Source: Cohnella nanjingensis (GTDB lineage: Bacteria > Bacillota > Bacilli > Paenibacillales > Paenibacillaceae). Taken from it: DNA of 64,000 nt. The translations under genes and the position numbers were made by a program. The DNA lies in NCBI RefSeq assembly GCF_014212125.1, contig NZ_JACJVP010000042.1, forward strand, positions 1 to 64,000, given 5' to 3'. The stretch's first letter is position 1. Each line of letters begins with the position of its first letter. Below the pieces are notes generated by a model. That model was not told the origin of the DNA, searched no databases, and saw nothing but the letters and a program-made list of their open reading frames with translations. Shown here one piece after another: positions 43,099 through 51,374 of the stretch.

Positions 43099-44684
43099 CG
43101 AACAAAGCGGCGGACTGGACGCAATTAGATCTGAAGCGCAAGATCGGACAGCTCTTTCTCTGCGGATTCGACGGGTATGAGCCGACCGAGGGTATCGTGA
43201 AGCTGATCGAGGAATACGGCTTGGGAGGGATCGTCTACTTCCGCCGCAATCTGAAGGACGCGCGGCAGGTGGCGGCGCTGTCCGCTTCGCTGCAGTCCCG
43301 TGCCGAGGTGCCGCTTTTCACGTCCGTCGACCAGGAAGGGGGCATGGTCGTCCGGCTGGAAGAAGGCGTCACGGTCATGCCCGGCAACATGGCGGTCGGC
43401 GCCGCGGCGGACGCGGAGCTCGCCTACGAGGGGGCCAAGTGGGCGGGCGCGGAGCTGCGCGAGATCGGGGTGAACGTGAACTTCGCGCCCTGCCTCGACG
43501 TGAACAACAATCCGCGCAATCCGGTCATCGGCGTCCGTTCGTACGGCGAAGATCCGCAGGCCGTGGCGGTGCTCGGCGAAGCTCAGATTCGCGGCTACCA
43601 GGAGAGCGGCGTCGCGGCGGTCGCGAAGCACTTCCCGGGGCATGGCGACACGGCGTCGGACTCCCACTACGAGCTGCCGGTCGTGCCGCACGGGCGGGAC
43701 CGGCTGGACGCGGTCGAGCTGCTGCCGTTCCGCGCCGCCATCGCCGTAGGGGTAGATGCGATCATGACCGCGCACGTCGTCTTCCCGGCCTACGAGCCGG
43801 ACAAGGTGCCGGCGACGCTGTCGCGCCGCATCCTGACCGGCCTCCTGCGGGAGCAGCTGGGCTATGAAGGCGTCATCGTGACCGATTGCTTGGAGATGAA
43901 CGCCGTCTCCGAGACGATCGGGGTCGCGCGGGGGGCGGTCGAAGCCGTCAAGGGAGGCGCGGACCTGATCCTCGTCAGCCACCGGCTGGAGCGCCAGATC
44001 GCCGCGCTCGAAGCGGTCTACGAGGCGGTGCTGACGGGCGAGATCCCGGCATCGCGGATCGACGACGCCGTGCGCCGGGTATGGGAGCTGAAGGAGAAGC
44101 GCGGCCTGTTCGCGGATGCGCTGCCGGTCGCGCCGAACCGCGAGCGCGCGGGCGAAGTGTCCCGGGGGCTGAGCGAGAAAGCCGTGACCGTCGTCAAGGG
44201 CGGCGAACGGCTGCCGCTGAAGCGGGACGGACAGACGCTCGTCGTCTGGGCGGAAGCGCGCCGCGGCACGGAGGTCATCGAGGTCATCCGGCAGGCTTGG
44301 ACGCTCGGCGCGGCGCTCGCGGCCGAAGGGTACGCCGTGACCGAGAAGCGCGTCGGTCTGGACCCGACGCCGGAAGAGTCTGACGACGTGCTGGCCGCCG
44401 CGGCGAGCGCGGATACGATCGTATTCGCCGCCTACGACGCCGCATTCTGCGCGCGTCAGGTGCAGCTCATCCGCGCGCTGGGCGACCTCGAAGGCAAGAC
44501 GGTCGCGCTGGTCGCGACCCGGACGCCGTACGATCTGCTGGAGACGACGGCCGTCCCCGTCTACCTATGCACGTACGAGAACAAGCCGACGATGATGACC
44601 GCGGCGGCGGGCGTCCTGTCCGGACGCTTGGCGGCGCAAGGCCGGCAGCCCGTCACGATCGGCGAGTTTCCCCGCAAAGGCTAA
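43095..44684 (+). CDS. GH3 beta-N-acetylhexosaminidase (NagZ-type)
   Basis: A 529-residue glycoside hydrolase of family 3. The NagZ signature K178-H-F-P-G-H-G-D-T with the D189/H191 acid-base pair and nucleophile D264 in 'VIVTDCLEM' are present. The TIM barrel (about 1-340) is followed by a C-terminal sandwich-like domain (about 350-529). No signal peptide, so it should work in the cytoplasm on GlcNAc-containing sugars, such as muropeptides or chitin pieces. The start overlaps the regulator's stop by four bases, so the kinase-regulator pair probably controls its own sugar enzyme. Confidence 0.92.
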   Translation: MTNKAADWTQLDLKRKIGQLFLCGFDGYEPTEGIVKLIEEYGLGGIVYFRRNLKDARQVAALSASLQSRAEVPLFTSVDQEGGMVVRLEEGVTVMPGNMAVGAAADAELAYEGAKWAGAELREIGVNVNFAPCLDVNNNPRNPVIGVRSYGEDPQAVAVLGEAQIRGYQESGVAAVAKHFPGHGDTASDSHYELPVVPHGRDRLDAVELLPFRAAIAVGVDAIMTAHVVFPAYEPDKVPATLSRRILTGLLREQLGYEGVIVTDCLEMNAVSETIGVARGAVEAVKGGADLILVSHRLERQIAALEAVYEAVLTGEIPASRIDDAVRRVWELKEKRGLFADALPVAPNRERAGEVSRGLSEKAVTVVKGGERLPLKRDGQTLVVWAEARRGTEVIEVIRQAWTLGAALAAEGYAVTEKRVGLDPTPEESDDVLAAAASADTIVFAAYDAAFCARQVQLIRALGDLEGKTVALVATRTPYDLLETTAVPVYLCTYENKPTMMTAAAGVLSGRLAAQGRQPVTIGEFPRKG

Positions 44685-44729
44685 TATCAAATTCGAGCAC
44701 GCCTGCGAGTAGGCCCAGATCGGGCACGG

Positions 44730-44768
44730 GAACCCCCGCCCCACGACGCTGTCGCGGGGCGGGGGTTC
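44730..44768 (+). terminator. Terminator of the kinase / regulator / NagZ operon
   Basis: GAACCCCCGCCCC..CGA pairs with TCG..GGGGCGGGGGTTC; T-run is short. Confidence 0.75.
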
Positions 44769-44795
44769 TATAGGTTGGTTGGAGACAACCAACCC

Positions 44796-45091
44796 GAGCA
44801 AACGCGCCGATGTGCAGTAAAAACTACCTCACCTGCAGCTGATCTTCGGCAAACGCGCCGATGTGCAGTAAAAACTACCTCACCTGCAGTTGAACTTCGG
44901 CAAACGCGCCGATGTGCAGTAAAAACTACCTCACATGCAGCTGAACTTCGACAAACGAGCCGATGTGCAGAAAAATCTACCTCACTTACAGCTGAACTTC
45001 GGCAAACGCGCCGATGTGCAGTAAAAACTACCTCACATGCAGCTGATCTTCGGCAATTACGCCGATGTGCAGAAAAATCTACCTCACTGCC
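44796..45091. repeat. 51-bp tandem array B (six copies)
   Basis: GCCGATGTGCAG (first base shown) begins at 44806, 44857, 44908, 44959, 45010 and 45061: six units at exactly 51 bp. The unit continues with TAAAAACTACCTCACATGCAG and CTGAACTTCGGCAAACGC. Each unit can pair ATGTG with CACAT across a 15-nt loop, with GCCGA and TTCGGC closing it. Open frames through it give 17-residue repeats with no ribosome site, so it is taken as non-coding. It lies between the NagZ terminator and the CapA promoter. Confidence 0.92.
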
Positions 45092-45157
45092 GCCTTGTTT
45101 GGGCTGGAGGAACCCAATTGTAGGAAAAAGTAACCTTTTAGATCCCCCCGGTTATGG

Positions 45158-45163
45158 TATAAT
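45158..45163 (+). promoter_or_regulatory. Likely -10 box of the CapA operon
   Basis: TATAAT at 45158-45163, 37 bases before the CapA start. The -35 side (about 45135) is poor. Confidence 0.45.
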
Positions 45164-45199
45164 TACCGGCATGAAGTGGATACGGAGGGACTCGAATTC

Positions 45200-46441
45200 A
45201 TGCCTTATTCCCGCACTCGGTCGCGGCAGAAGACGCGCAAACGCGCCCGAAGATGGATGTACGTCAACTTGATTCTGTTCCTCGCGGTGCTGGTCGCGGG
45301 CGGGGCGTACGCGGTGCACGCGCTGAAGCCGGACGGCGTCGGACCGAAGCCCGCGGCCAGCCCGGGCGGCGGCGCGCAGCCGTCGGACCTCGGCTCGCCG
45401 TCCGAGCCGGCGCCGTCCGCCTCCGAGTCGTCTCCGCCCGATCCGTCTCCTTCGGAGGACGGGAACGGCGAAGCGACCCCGGCGCCGGAAGGCACGACCG
45501 TATCGCTGGCCTTCGTCGGCGATATTCTGCCCGCGTCGCGCGTCGGCGAACTCATCGAGCGGAGGGGCGTCGATTACCCCTTCGCGCTCGCGAAGGACGC
45601 GCTGCAGGGAGCGGACATCACGGCGGGCAATCTGGAGGCCCCCATCACGAAGCGCGGTATGCCCGCCGAGAACAAGCAATTCGTGTTCAAGGGCAAGCCC
45701 GAATATCTTGCCGGCTTGAAAAATGCAGGTTTCGACGTGCTAAGCCTCGCAAACAATCATACGCTAGACCAAGGCTGGATAGGACTCCGGGACACGATGG
45801 ACGCGCTGGACGACGCCGGGCTGCAGCATATGGGCTCCGGCGCCGACGACAAGGAGGCATTCACGCCCGCGATTCTGGAGCGTGGCGGGATCCGCGTCGC
45901 CTACATCGGCGTATCGAACGTCGTGCCCGACATCTCCTGGAAGGCGGACCGCAACCATCCGGGCGTCGCCGAGACCTACGATACGACGCGTACGGTAGCC
46001 GCGATTCGGTCCGCGAAGGAAGTGGCGGATCTCGTCGTCGTGATGGTCCACTGGGGCAAAGAACGCATGGACCGCCCGATCGACGTTCAGACGAACGTCG
46101 GGCACACGCTCATCGACGCGGGGGCCGATCTCGTCATCGGGAGCCATCCCCACGTGCTGCAAGGCTTTGAGGCGTACAAAGGGAAATGGATCGCATACAG
46201 CCTGGGCAACTTCGTGTTCACGACGCCCGTCAAGCCGTCCCTGACGCAGGAGACCGGCGTGCTGACCGCGAAGTGCAACGCCAAAGGCGAGTGCGGGCTG
46301 AAGTTCGATCCGATGTACGCGACCGATTCGCAGCCGGGACCGATGGAACCGACGAGCGCGCAGCTGCTGCTGGCCCGGCTGTCCAAGTTGTCTTATGGCG
46401 CCAAGGTAGACGAGAACGGCGTCATCACCGCCTTGCGATAA
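45200..46441 (+). CDS. CapA-family metallophosphatase-fold surface protein
   Basis: A 413-residue membrane-anchored protein. A basic N-terminus and one helix (about 20-43) precede a Pro/Ser-rich spacer (about 50-95), then a CapA domain (about 100-345). Motifs: 'LAFVGDILPA' (metal Asp), 'DITAGNLEAPIT', 'VLSLANNHTLDQG' (N-H), 'VVVMVHWGKE', 'LVIGSHPHVLQG' (H-x-H) and 'AYSLGNFVF'. CapA/PgsA proteins take part in poly-gamma-glutamate capsule synthesis or export; no capB/capC is here, so it may have another wall-polymer task. ATG 45200 after GGAGGG is preferred to GTG 45176. Confidence 0.9.
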   Translation: MPYSRTRSRQKTRKRARRWMYVNLILFLAVLVAGGAYAVHALKPDGVGPKPAASPGGGAQPSDLGSPSEPAPSASESSPPDPSPSEDGNGEATPAPEGTTVSLAFVGDILPASRVGELIERRGVDYPFALAKDALQGADITAGNLEAPITKRGMPAENKQFVFKGKPEYLAGLKNAGFDVLSLANNHTLDQGWIGLRDTMDALDDAGLQHMGSGADDKEAFTPAILERGGIRVAYIGVSNVVPDISWKADRNHPGVAETYDTTRTVAAIRSAKEVADLVVVMVHWGKERMDRPIDVQTNVGHTLIDAGADLVIGSHPHVLQGFEAYKGKWIAYSLGNFVFTTPVKPSLTQETGVLTAKCNAKGECGLKFDPMYATDSQPGPMEPTSAQLLLARLSKLSYGAKVDENGVITALR

Positions 46442-46481
46442 CGACAGAGAAACCCGCCAAGGGTAACGGAGGGATCGAGAC

Positions 46482-47243
46482 ATGACAACTTCCCCTGCGG
46501 AGCTGCATCCGTGCGTGGCGCACCGCGGCTGGTCCGGCGGAGCGCCGGAGAACACGCTCGCGGCCTTCAAGCTGGCGATGACTGAGCCGGCCGTGTATTG
46601 GATCGAGCTGGACGTCCATCTCTCGCGGGACGAGGTGCCCGTCGTCATTCATGACGGCACGCTGAACCGGACGACGAACGCGAAGGGCAGGGTGCGGGAC
46701 TTGACCGCAGCCGAGCTGGCGAAGCTCGATGCCGGCAGTTGGTTCCACCAAGTCTACGCCGGCGAGCCCGTGCCTACGCTGGAGCAGGTGCTCTATCTGA
46801 CCGCCGGCCGCTGCCGGCTCAACATCGAGATGAAGGAAGGCACGCCGGATGCGGACCGGTTTGCCCATCGGGTCGCTTCGCTCTTGCGGGCGTACCGCCG
46901 CGAGCACGACACGGTCATCACCTCGTTCGAGCCTCTATACTTAAAGGCGGTCAAGCGCCACGCGCCCGAGATCCGCACGGGACTCATCACCGACAAGCGG
47001 CCGACGAGCCTGATCGCGACGCTGAAGTCGCTCGAAGCGAGCGTGCTCTCGATTGCGTTCGGCCACGTTGGACCTTCGCTCCTGAAGGAGACGGAGGCCG
47101 CGCGCATCCAAGTGATGGCTTGGACGCCGAATCATCCCCGCGATCTGGCCCGATTGGCGGCCATGCCGCAGCCGTTCCAGATCTGTACCAACTACCCGGA
47201 TCGCTGGTTAGCGGCCGTTCAGAAAGGATCCTTCACGCCATGA
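46482..47243 (+). CDS. Glycerophosphodiester phosphodiesterase
   Basis: A 253-residue GDPD TIM-barrel enzyme that splits glycerophosphodiesters into glycerol-3-phosphate and alcohol. The catalytic region is 'VAHRGWSGGAPENTLAAF' (H-R, E-N), 'WIELDVHLSRDEVPVVIHDGTLNRTT' and 'LNIEMKEG'. No signal peptide, so it should be cytoplasmic. ACGGAGGG precedes ATG 46482. It is 40 bp after CapA and overlaps the FAH gene by four bases, so CapA-GDPD-FAH look like one operon. Confidence 0.92.
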   Translation: MTTSPAELHPCVAHRGWSGGAPENTLAAFKLAMTEPAVYWIELDVHLSRDEVPVVIHDGTLNRTTNAKGRVRDLTAAELAKLDAGSWFHQVYAGEPVPTLEQVLYLTAGRCRLNIEMKEGTPDADRFAHRVASLLRAYRREHDTVITSFEPLYLKAVKRHAPEIRTGLITDKRPTSLIATLKSLEASVLSIAFGHVGPSLLKETEAARIQVMAWTPNHPRDLARLAAMPQPFQICTNYPDRWLAAVQKGSFTP

Positions 47244-47875
47244 CGACACCCCGGACGGACTATCGCAATCTCTTCTGCGTCGGACGCAACTACCGGCTGC
47301 ACGCCGCGGAGCTCGGGAACGCGGTTCCCGAATCGCCGATGATTTTCTCCAAGCCTTCGCATGCCGCCGTGCCGCTGGACGGCTCGGCGATCGCGTTGCC
47401 TGCCGGACAGGGCGCGATCCACTACGAAGCGGAGTTGGTCTTCCTCGCGGACCGGCCTTACGAGCCGGGCATCGCCCTGCACGAGCTGTACGCGCACTTC
47501 GCCGTCGGGCTCGATCTGACGCTGCGCGACGTGCAAGACGGCTTGAAGGCCAAAGGCTATCCGTGGCTTGCCGCCAAGGGCTTCCGCCATGCCGCTCCGA
47601 TCGGGCGCTGGCTCCCGTTCGAAGCCGGAACGGACTTGACGGAGGGCGACTTCAGCTTTCGGCTGAACGGAGCGGAAGTGCAGCGCGGCAACGTCCGTGA
47701 CATGGTCTTCGGGCTTCGCGAGCTGACGGACCACGTCGGCGAACGTTACGGCATCGGGCCGGGCGACTTGCTGTTCACGGGCACGCCGGCCGGTGTCGGC
47801 GCGCTGCGGGATGGAGATCGGGCCGAGCTCTTCTGGCTGGAACAAGCCGTCGGCGCAGGCGCGTTCCGGATCTAG
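47240..47875 (+). CDS. Fumarylacetoacetate hydrolase (FAH) family protein
   Basis: A 211-residue single-domain FAH-type enzyme (acylpyruvase-like). Visible: 'CVGRNYRLHAAELGN' (catalytic N-Y-x-x-H/E), 'HYEAELVFLADRP' (metal Glu pair), 'GLDLTLRDVQ' (metal Asp), 'GDLLFTGTPAGVG'. The group cleaves C-C bonds in acylpyruvates or decarboxylates oxaloacetate; the true substrate cannot be told here. ATGA overlap with the GDPD stop shows translational coupling. Confidence 0.9.
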   Translation: MTTPRTDYRNLFCVGRNYRLHAAELGNAVPESPMIFSKPSHAAVPLDGSAIALPAGQGAIHYEAELVFLADRPYEPGIALHELYAHFAVGLDLTLRDVQDGLKAKGYPWLAAKGFRHAAPIGRWLPFEAGTDLTEGDFSFRLNGAEVQRGNVRDMVFGLRELTDHVGERYGIGPGDLLFTGTPAGVGALRDGDRAELFWLEQAVGAGAFRI

Positions 47876-47920
47876 GCAAGCGGCCAGCGCGCCTGATGGC
47901 GCACGGCAGGACTGCACCGA

Positions 47921-47970
47921 CAAAGAGGGTTGACGCGCGGCTCGCGGGAGCCGAACGTCAACCCTCTTTG
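47921..47970 (+). terminator. Terminator of the CapA-GDPD-FAH operon
   Basis: A 15-bp perfect stem CAAAGAGGGTTGACG / CGTCAACCCTCTTTG followed by TTTG. Confidence 0.88.
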
Positions 47971-48009
47971 TTTGAAGCCCGGACCCGCTAGCCGCGAGGC
48001 GGTCCGGCG

Positions 48010-48795
48010 CTAATGCGGCGCCTCGTCCGAAGCCGCTGCACCCGTCGCGTCCCGCAGCGCCGCGAAGGTCCGATAAGCCGCCGCGATGGCTTGCTCGTGG
48101 GTCGTGAAGCCCTGCGGATCGAACCGGTTGTCCCCGACGCCCTTCAGCACCCCCAGCCGGACGGCGAAGCGGAGGGCGTCCTTCGCCCAAGCTCCGATCT
48201 CGTCCTCGTCCGCAAAAGCCGGTACCGGCTCCCGGTTGCCGACTGCGGCGTCGGGACGAGCCGCCTTCACCGCGCGCAGCAGCATGACGGCCAGCTCCTC
48301 CCGGGTGATGGCGGCATTCGGGGCGAAGGCGTCCGTAGTAATGCCGCTTACAATGCCGAGCCGGTAGGCGCGCAGCACCTCCGGGCTGTTCGTGTCCGCG
48401 AACGGTCCGGCTTCGGGCGACGCGGGGGGATCCGAGGGCGCGCCTCCGAGCGCTTCGTAGAGACGGACGGCGAGGCCGGCGAAGCGCTCCCGGGAGATCG
48501 GCTGCGCGAACAGGTCGAGCGAAGCGTCGGTCGCGATCCCGGCGCGGATCGCTTGCAGCAGTTCCGGCTGCGCCCAAGCGCTGGCGGACGCCACCGCCTG
48601 CTCGGGATCGGCTGCCGCGCCGGCCGCGCCGGCGCCTGCTGCATCCGGCAGGGAAGCGGGCGGCGCCGGCGCGAGATAGGGCGCAGCGCCATCGCCGCCT
48701 TCCGCGCGCGCGGATAGCGGCGACGCCAGCAGCGAAGCCGCAGCGATGGCCGTCAGCAAGAGTCTTATCGATCTTTTTGTCCGAACCGGGTACAT
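48010..48795 (-). CDS. Secreted SLH-domain protein
   Basis: A 261-residue exported protein. A signal peptide ('IRLLLTAIAAASLLASPLSARA') and an Ala/Pro-rich linker (about 35-70) precede three S-layer-homology repeats (about 70-125, 130-180, 185-245), seen in 'IRAGIATDASLDLFAQPISRERFAGLAVRL', 'YRLGIVSGITTDAFAPNAAITREELAVMLL' and 'RLGVLKGVGDNRFDPQGFTTHEQAIAA' elements. SLH repeats bind pyruvylated secondary wall polymers. There is no other domain, so it may be a wall anchor or minor S-layer-like part. Confidence 0.88.
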   Translation of the reverse strand: MYPVRTKRSIRLLLTAIAAASLLASPLSARAEGGDGAAPYLAPAPPASLPDAAGAGAAGAAADPEQAVASASAWAQPELLQAIRAGIATDASLDLFAQPISRERFAGLAVRLYEALGGAPSDPPASPEAGPFADTNSPEVLRAYRLGIVSGITTDAFAPNAAITREELAVMLLRAVKAARPDAAVGNREPVPAFADEDEIGAWAKDALRFAVRLGVLKGVGDNRFDPQGFTTHEQAIAAAYRTFAALRDATGAAASDEAPH

Positions 48796-48963
48796 AGACT
48801 CACCTTCCGGTATATGACTTCGGATCTACCCCGACAATGGGGTAGGGGATAAAATCACAAGACGATTGTATCCCTCCTTTAGGGAATTAACGTCCTTACT
48901 TCGTCCGGTTTAGCCCTTACAATAAGGGTGTGAAGCAAACCAAACCTTGGGAGGGTCTTAAGA
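48796..48963 (+). promoter_or_regulatory. Divergent promoter region of the sugar importer
   Basis: TACAAT (48918-48923) with CTTACT 17 bp upstream is a candidate promoter. The -10 lies inside a small hairpin CCCTTA-CAA-TAAGGG (48914-48928), a possible operator. Confidence 0.45.
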
Positions 48964-50403
48964 GTGAAAAAGAAACTGACTTCCGTATTGGCAGTATCGA
49001 TGGCCATGTCCGCGTTCCTGGCGGCTTGTGGCGGCGGCAACGACGGCAAAAACGCGGCATCTCCATCCGCAAGCGAGAGCGCGAGCCCAAGCCCGAGCGC
49101 CAGCGAATCGGCTTCCCCGTCTCCGAGCGAATCGGCGGCCCCTAAGGTCGAGCCGTTCTCCATGACGGTGCGCCACATTCAGATCGGCGAGCCGCGCAAG
49201 TTCCGCCTCGCGATCCTGAACAGCGTCCTCGACAACGTCAAGAAAGACGTGCCGGAAGTATCGTTCGAGCTCGACGGCGTCGAAGACAGCGTCAACCGCT
49301 TCACCAAGCTGCCTGCCGAGATGGCGGCCGGCAACCCTCCGAAGATCTTCTCCCTCTTCGCCGGCGCTGGCGACGCGCAGAAGTACGCGAAGGCCGGACG
49401 TCTGCTCGACCTGACGCCGATCATCGACGAGTTGGGTCTAAAAGACAAGTTCCTGAACGTGCTCGATCCATGGTCCGTAGACGGCAAAGTATACGGCCTG
49501 CCGATCGGCGGCAACACGGAAGGCGTCTTCTATAACAAAGAGCTGTTCGCGAAGTACAACCTGGAAGCTCCGACGACTTGGGACGCGCTGATCAAAGCCG
49601 CCGACACCTTCAAGCAGAACGGCATCGCGCCGATCGCCGTCGGCTCGAAAGCGGGCTGGGTGCCGAACATGTTCGTCAATACGCTGATCGGCCGCATCGC
49701 GGGCGAGAACGCCAACGCCGGCTTCATCACGGGCGAGACCAAGTGGAACTCTCCCGACGTGGTCGCCGCTTACCAACAATACGCCGACTTCGAGAAGAAA
49801 GGATACTTCACGAAGGGCGAGCTCGGCAAGACATACGACGACATGCTGAACGACTTCATCGCCGGCAAAGCGGGCATGATGTTCGACGGCTCCTGGCGGA
49901 ACTCGGCGTTTACGGATCAACTGGACGCCGCCGGCAAACCGGCAATCGGCGCGAAGCTGGCCGGCAAAGTCTCCTACATCGCGCTGGCGCCCGTACCGAA
50001 CGGCAAGGGCGACCAAACCGCGATGAACGCGAACTACGCAGAAGGCTACGGCTTCTCCGCCGACCTGAACGACAACGAAAAAGCGGTCGTCAAATCGTTC
50101 GTCAAGAACCTGTTCTCCGACGAAATGCAGCTTCGCGGCTTGCTCGAAGACGGCGTGCTGCCTTCGATGAAGCTGTCCGACGAAGCGCTGGGCAAAGTAA
50201 CGAGCCCGCTGCTGAAGGAAGTCCTGGACGCGCTAAAAAATTCCAGCAAGACGTTCCCGCACTTCGACCAAATCGTGCAATCGAAGGTCTACTCCGAAAC
50301 CGAAACCCAGCTTCAAAAGCTGATCGCTGGCAAAGCTACGGCACAACAAGTCGGCGACGCCATCCAAAAAGTACAAGACGCCGAGAACGCCGCGGCGAAG
50401 TAA
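48964..50403 (+). CDS. Sugar ABC transporter substrate-binding lipoprotein
   Basis: A 479-residue lipoprotein of the family-1 solute-binding type. The lipobox is L-A-A-C (Cys22), followed by a Ser/Pro/Glu spacer of about 35 residues and the two-lobed binding domain ('RFTKLPAEMAAGNPPKIFSLF', 'GKVYGLPIGGNTEGVFYNKELF', 'DGSWRNSAFTDQL'). It should catch an oligosaccharide at the membrane surface. Start GTG 48964 after GGGAGG. A terminator with moderate strength separates it from the permease genes, which may let the cell make more binding protein than permease. Confidence 0.93.
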   Translation: MKKKLTSVLAVSMAMSAFLAACGGGNDGKNAASPSASESASPSPSASESASPSPSESAAPKVEPFSMTVRHIQIGEPRKFRLAILNSVLDNVKKDVPEVSFELDGVEDSVNRFTKLPAEMAAGNPPKIFSLFAGAGDAQKYAKAGRLLDLTPIIDELGLKDKFLNVLDPWSVDGKVYGLPIGGNTEGVFYNKELFAKYNLEAPTTWDALIKAADTFKQNGIAPIAVGSKAGWVPNMFVNTLIGRIAGENANAGFITGETKWNSPDVVAAYQQYADFEKKGYFTKGELGKTYDDMLNDFIAGKAGMMFDGSWRNSAFTDQLDAAGKPAIGAKLAGKVSYIALAPVPNGKGDQTAMNANYAEGYGFSADLNDNEKAVVKSFVKNLFSDEMQLRGLLEDGVLPSMKLSDEALGKVTSPLLKEVLDALKNSSKTFPHFDQIVQSKVYSETETQLQKLIAGKATAQQVGDAIQKVQDAENAAAK

Positions 50404-50426
50404 GATCGCCTCGCAGAAGCGCAGAG

Positions 50427-50463
50427 AAGTCTCCGCCCGCCCCGCGTGGGCGGAGACTTTTTC
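50427..50463 (+). terminator. Terminator / attenuator between binding protein and permease genes
   Basis: AAGTCTCCGCCC / GGGCGGAGACTT, 12-bp stem and T-run. Confidence 0.85.
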
Positions 50464-50492
50464 TGGATTCTGACGAAGCCGGGGGAGGAACT

Positions 50493-51374
50493 ATGAAAAG
50501 CACGCTGAGAAATCCCTATGTCTATCTGCTCTTTGTTCTGCCCACGATTATTCTCTATTGTATGTTCTTCATCTATCCGACTATTACGTCCTTCGTCTAC
50601 GGATTCACGAACTGGGATGGCCTGAATCACAAAGCGTTCATCGGATTGGACAACTTCGTCAACGCCTTCAAGGACGCGGAGTTCCGCAGCTCGATCTGGA
50701 ACAACCTGATCATCTTGCTGTTCTCGTCCTGCATTCAAGTCCCGCTGATCGTGGTGTTCGCGCTCCTCATCAGCAGTGTCAAGCGGTTCCAAGGCTTCTA
50801 CAAGACGACGGTCTTTATGCCTTCTATCCTCTCGACGTCGATCATCGGGATTCTGTGGGGGTATATCTACAATCCGGACGTGGGACTGCTTAACAGCATC
50901 TTGAAAAACTTCGGCGTGGAAACGATCTACTGGCTGGCCGAACCGAAGTTGGCGATGTTCTCCATTCTCGTGACGAACGCTTGGCAATGGATGGGCTTCT
51001 ATATCGTCTTGATTCTCGCGGCGATCCTGGCTATTCCGAAGGATATCGACGAAGCGGCGATGATCGACGGGGCGACCGGCGTGCAACGGGCCTGGTACCT
51101 CACCGTTCCGCTCATCAAGCCGATCATCAACGTCGTCATCATGCTGTCGATCGCGGGCGCCTTGCGCGTAGTCGATATCGTCCTGGTCATGACGGGCGGC
51201 GGTCCCGCGGGCAGCACGGACGTCATGGCTTCCTACATGGTCAACAAAGCGATCAAGTTCGGGGATTACGGATACGGCTCGGCGCTGTCGATCATTATCT
51301 TCGCCATCGCGCTCATTCTGACCGCCTTGTATCAACTGCTGATCGCGAGAAGACAGGAAAGGATTGAGTACTGA
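50493..51374 (+). CDS. Sugar ABC transporter permease (MalF/UgpA-like)
   Basis: A 293-residue permease with six helices; the EAA motif is 'DIDEAAMIDGATGVQRAWYLTVPLIKP'. 'YPTITSFVYGFTNWDG' near the N-terminus is typical of the group. GGGGGAGG precedes ATG 50493. Its stop shares a base with the next start (TGATG). Confidence 0.94.
   Translation: MKSTLRNPYVYLLFVLPTIILYCMFFIYPTITSFVYGFTNWDGLNHKAFIGLDNFVNAFKDAEFRSSIWNNLIILLFSSCIQVPLIVVFALLISSVKRFQGFYKTTVFMPSILSTSIIGILWGYIYNPDVGLLNSILKNFGVETIYWLAEPKLAMFSILVTNAWQWMGFYIVLILAAILAIPKDIDEAAMIDGATGVQRAWYLTVPLIKPIINVVIMLSIAGALRVVDIVLVMTGGGPAGSTDVMASYMVNKAIKFGDYGYGSALSIIIFAIALILTALYQLLIARRQERIEY

Noticed and set aside
36532-45091. CRISPR arrays at the tandem repeats
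   Set aside because: Copies are contiguous with no unique spacers, and no cas gene is present.
44775-45272. Protein of 17-residue repeats through array B
   Set aside because: No ribosome site and it runs into the start of CapA in another frame.
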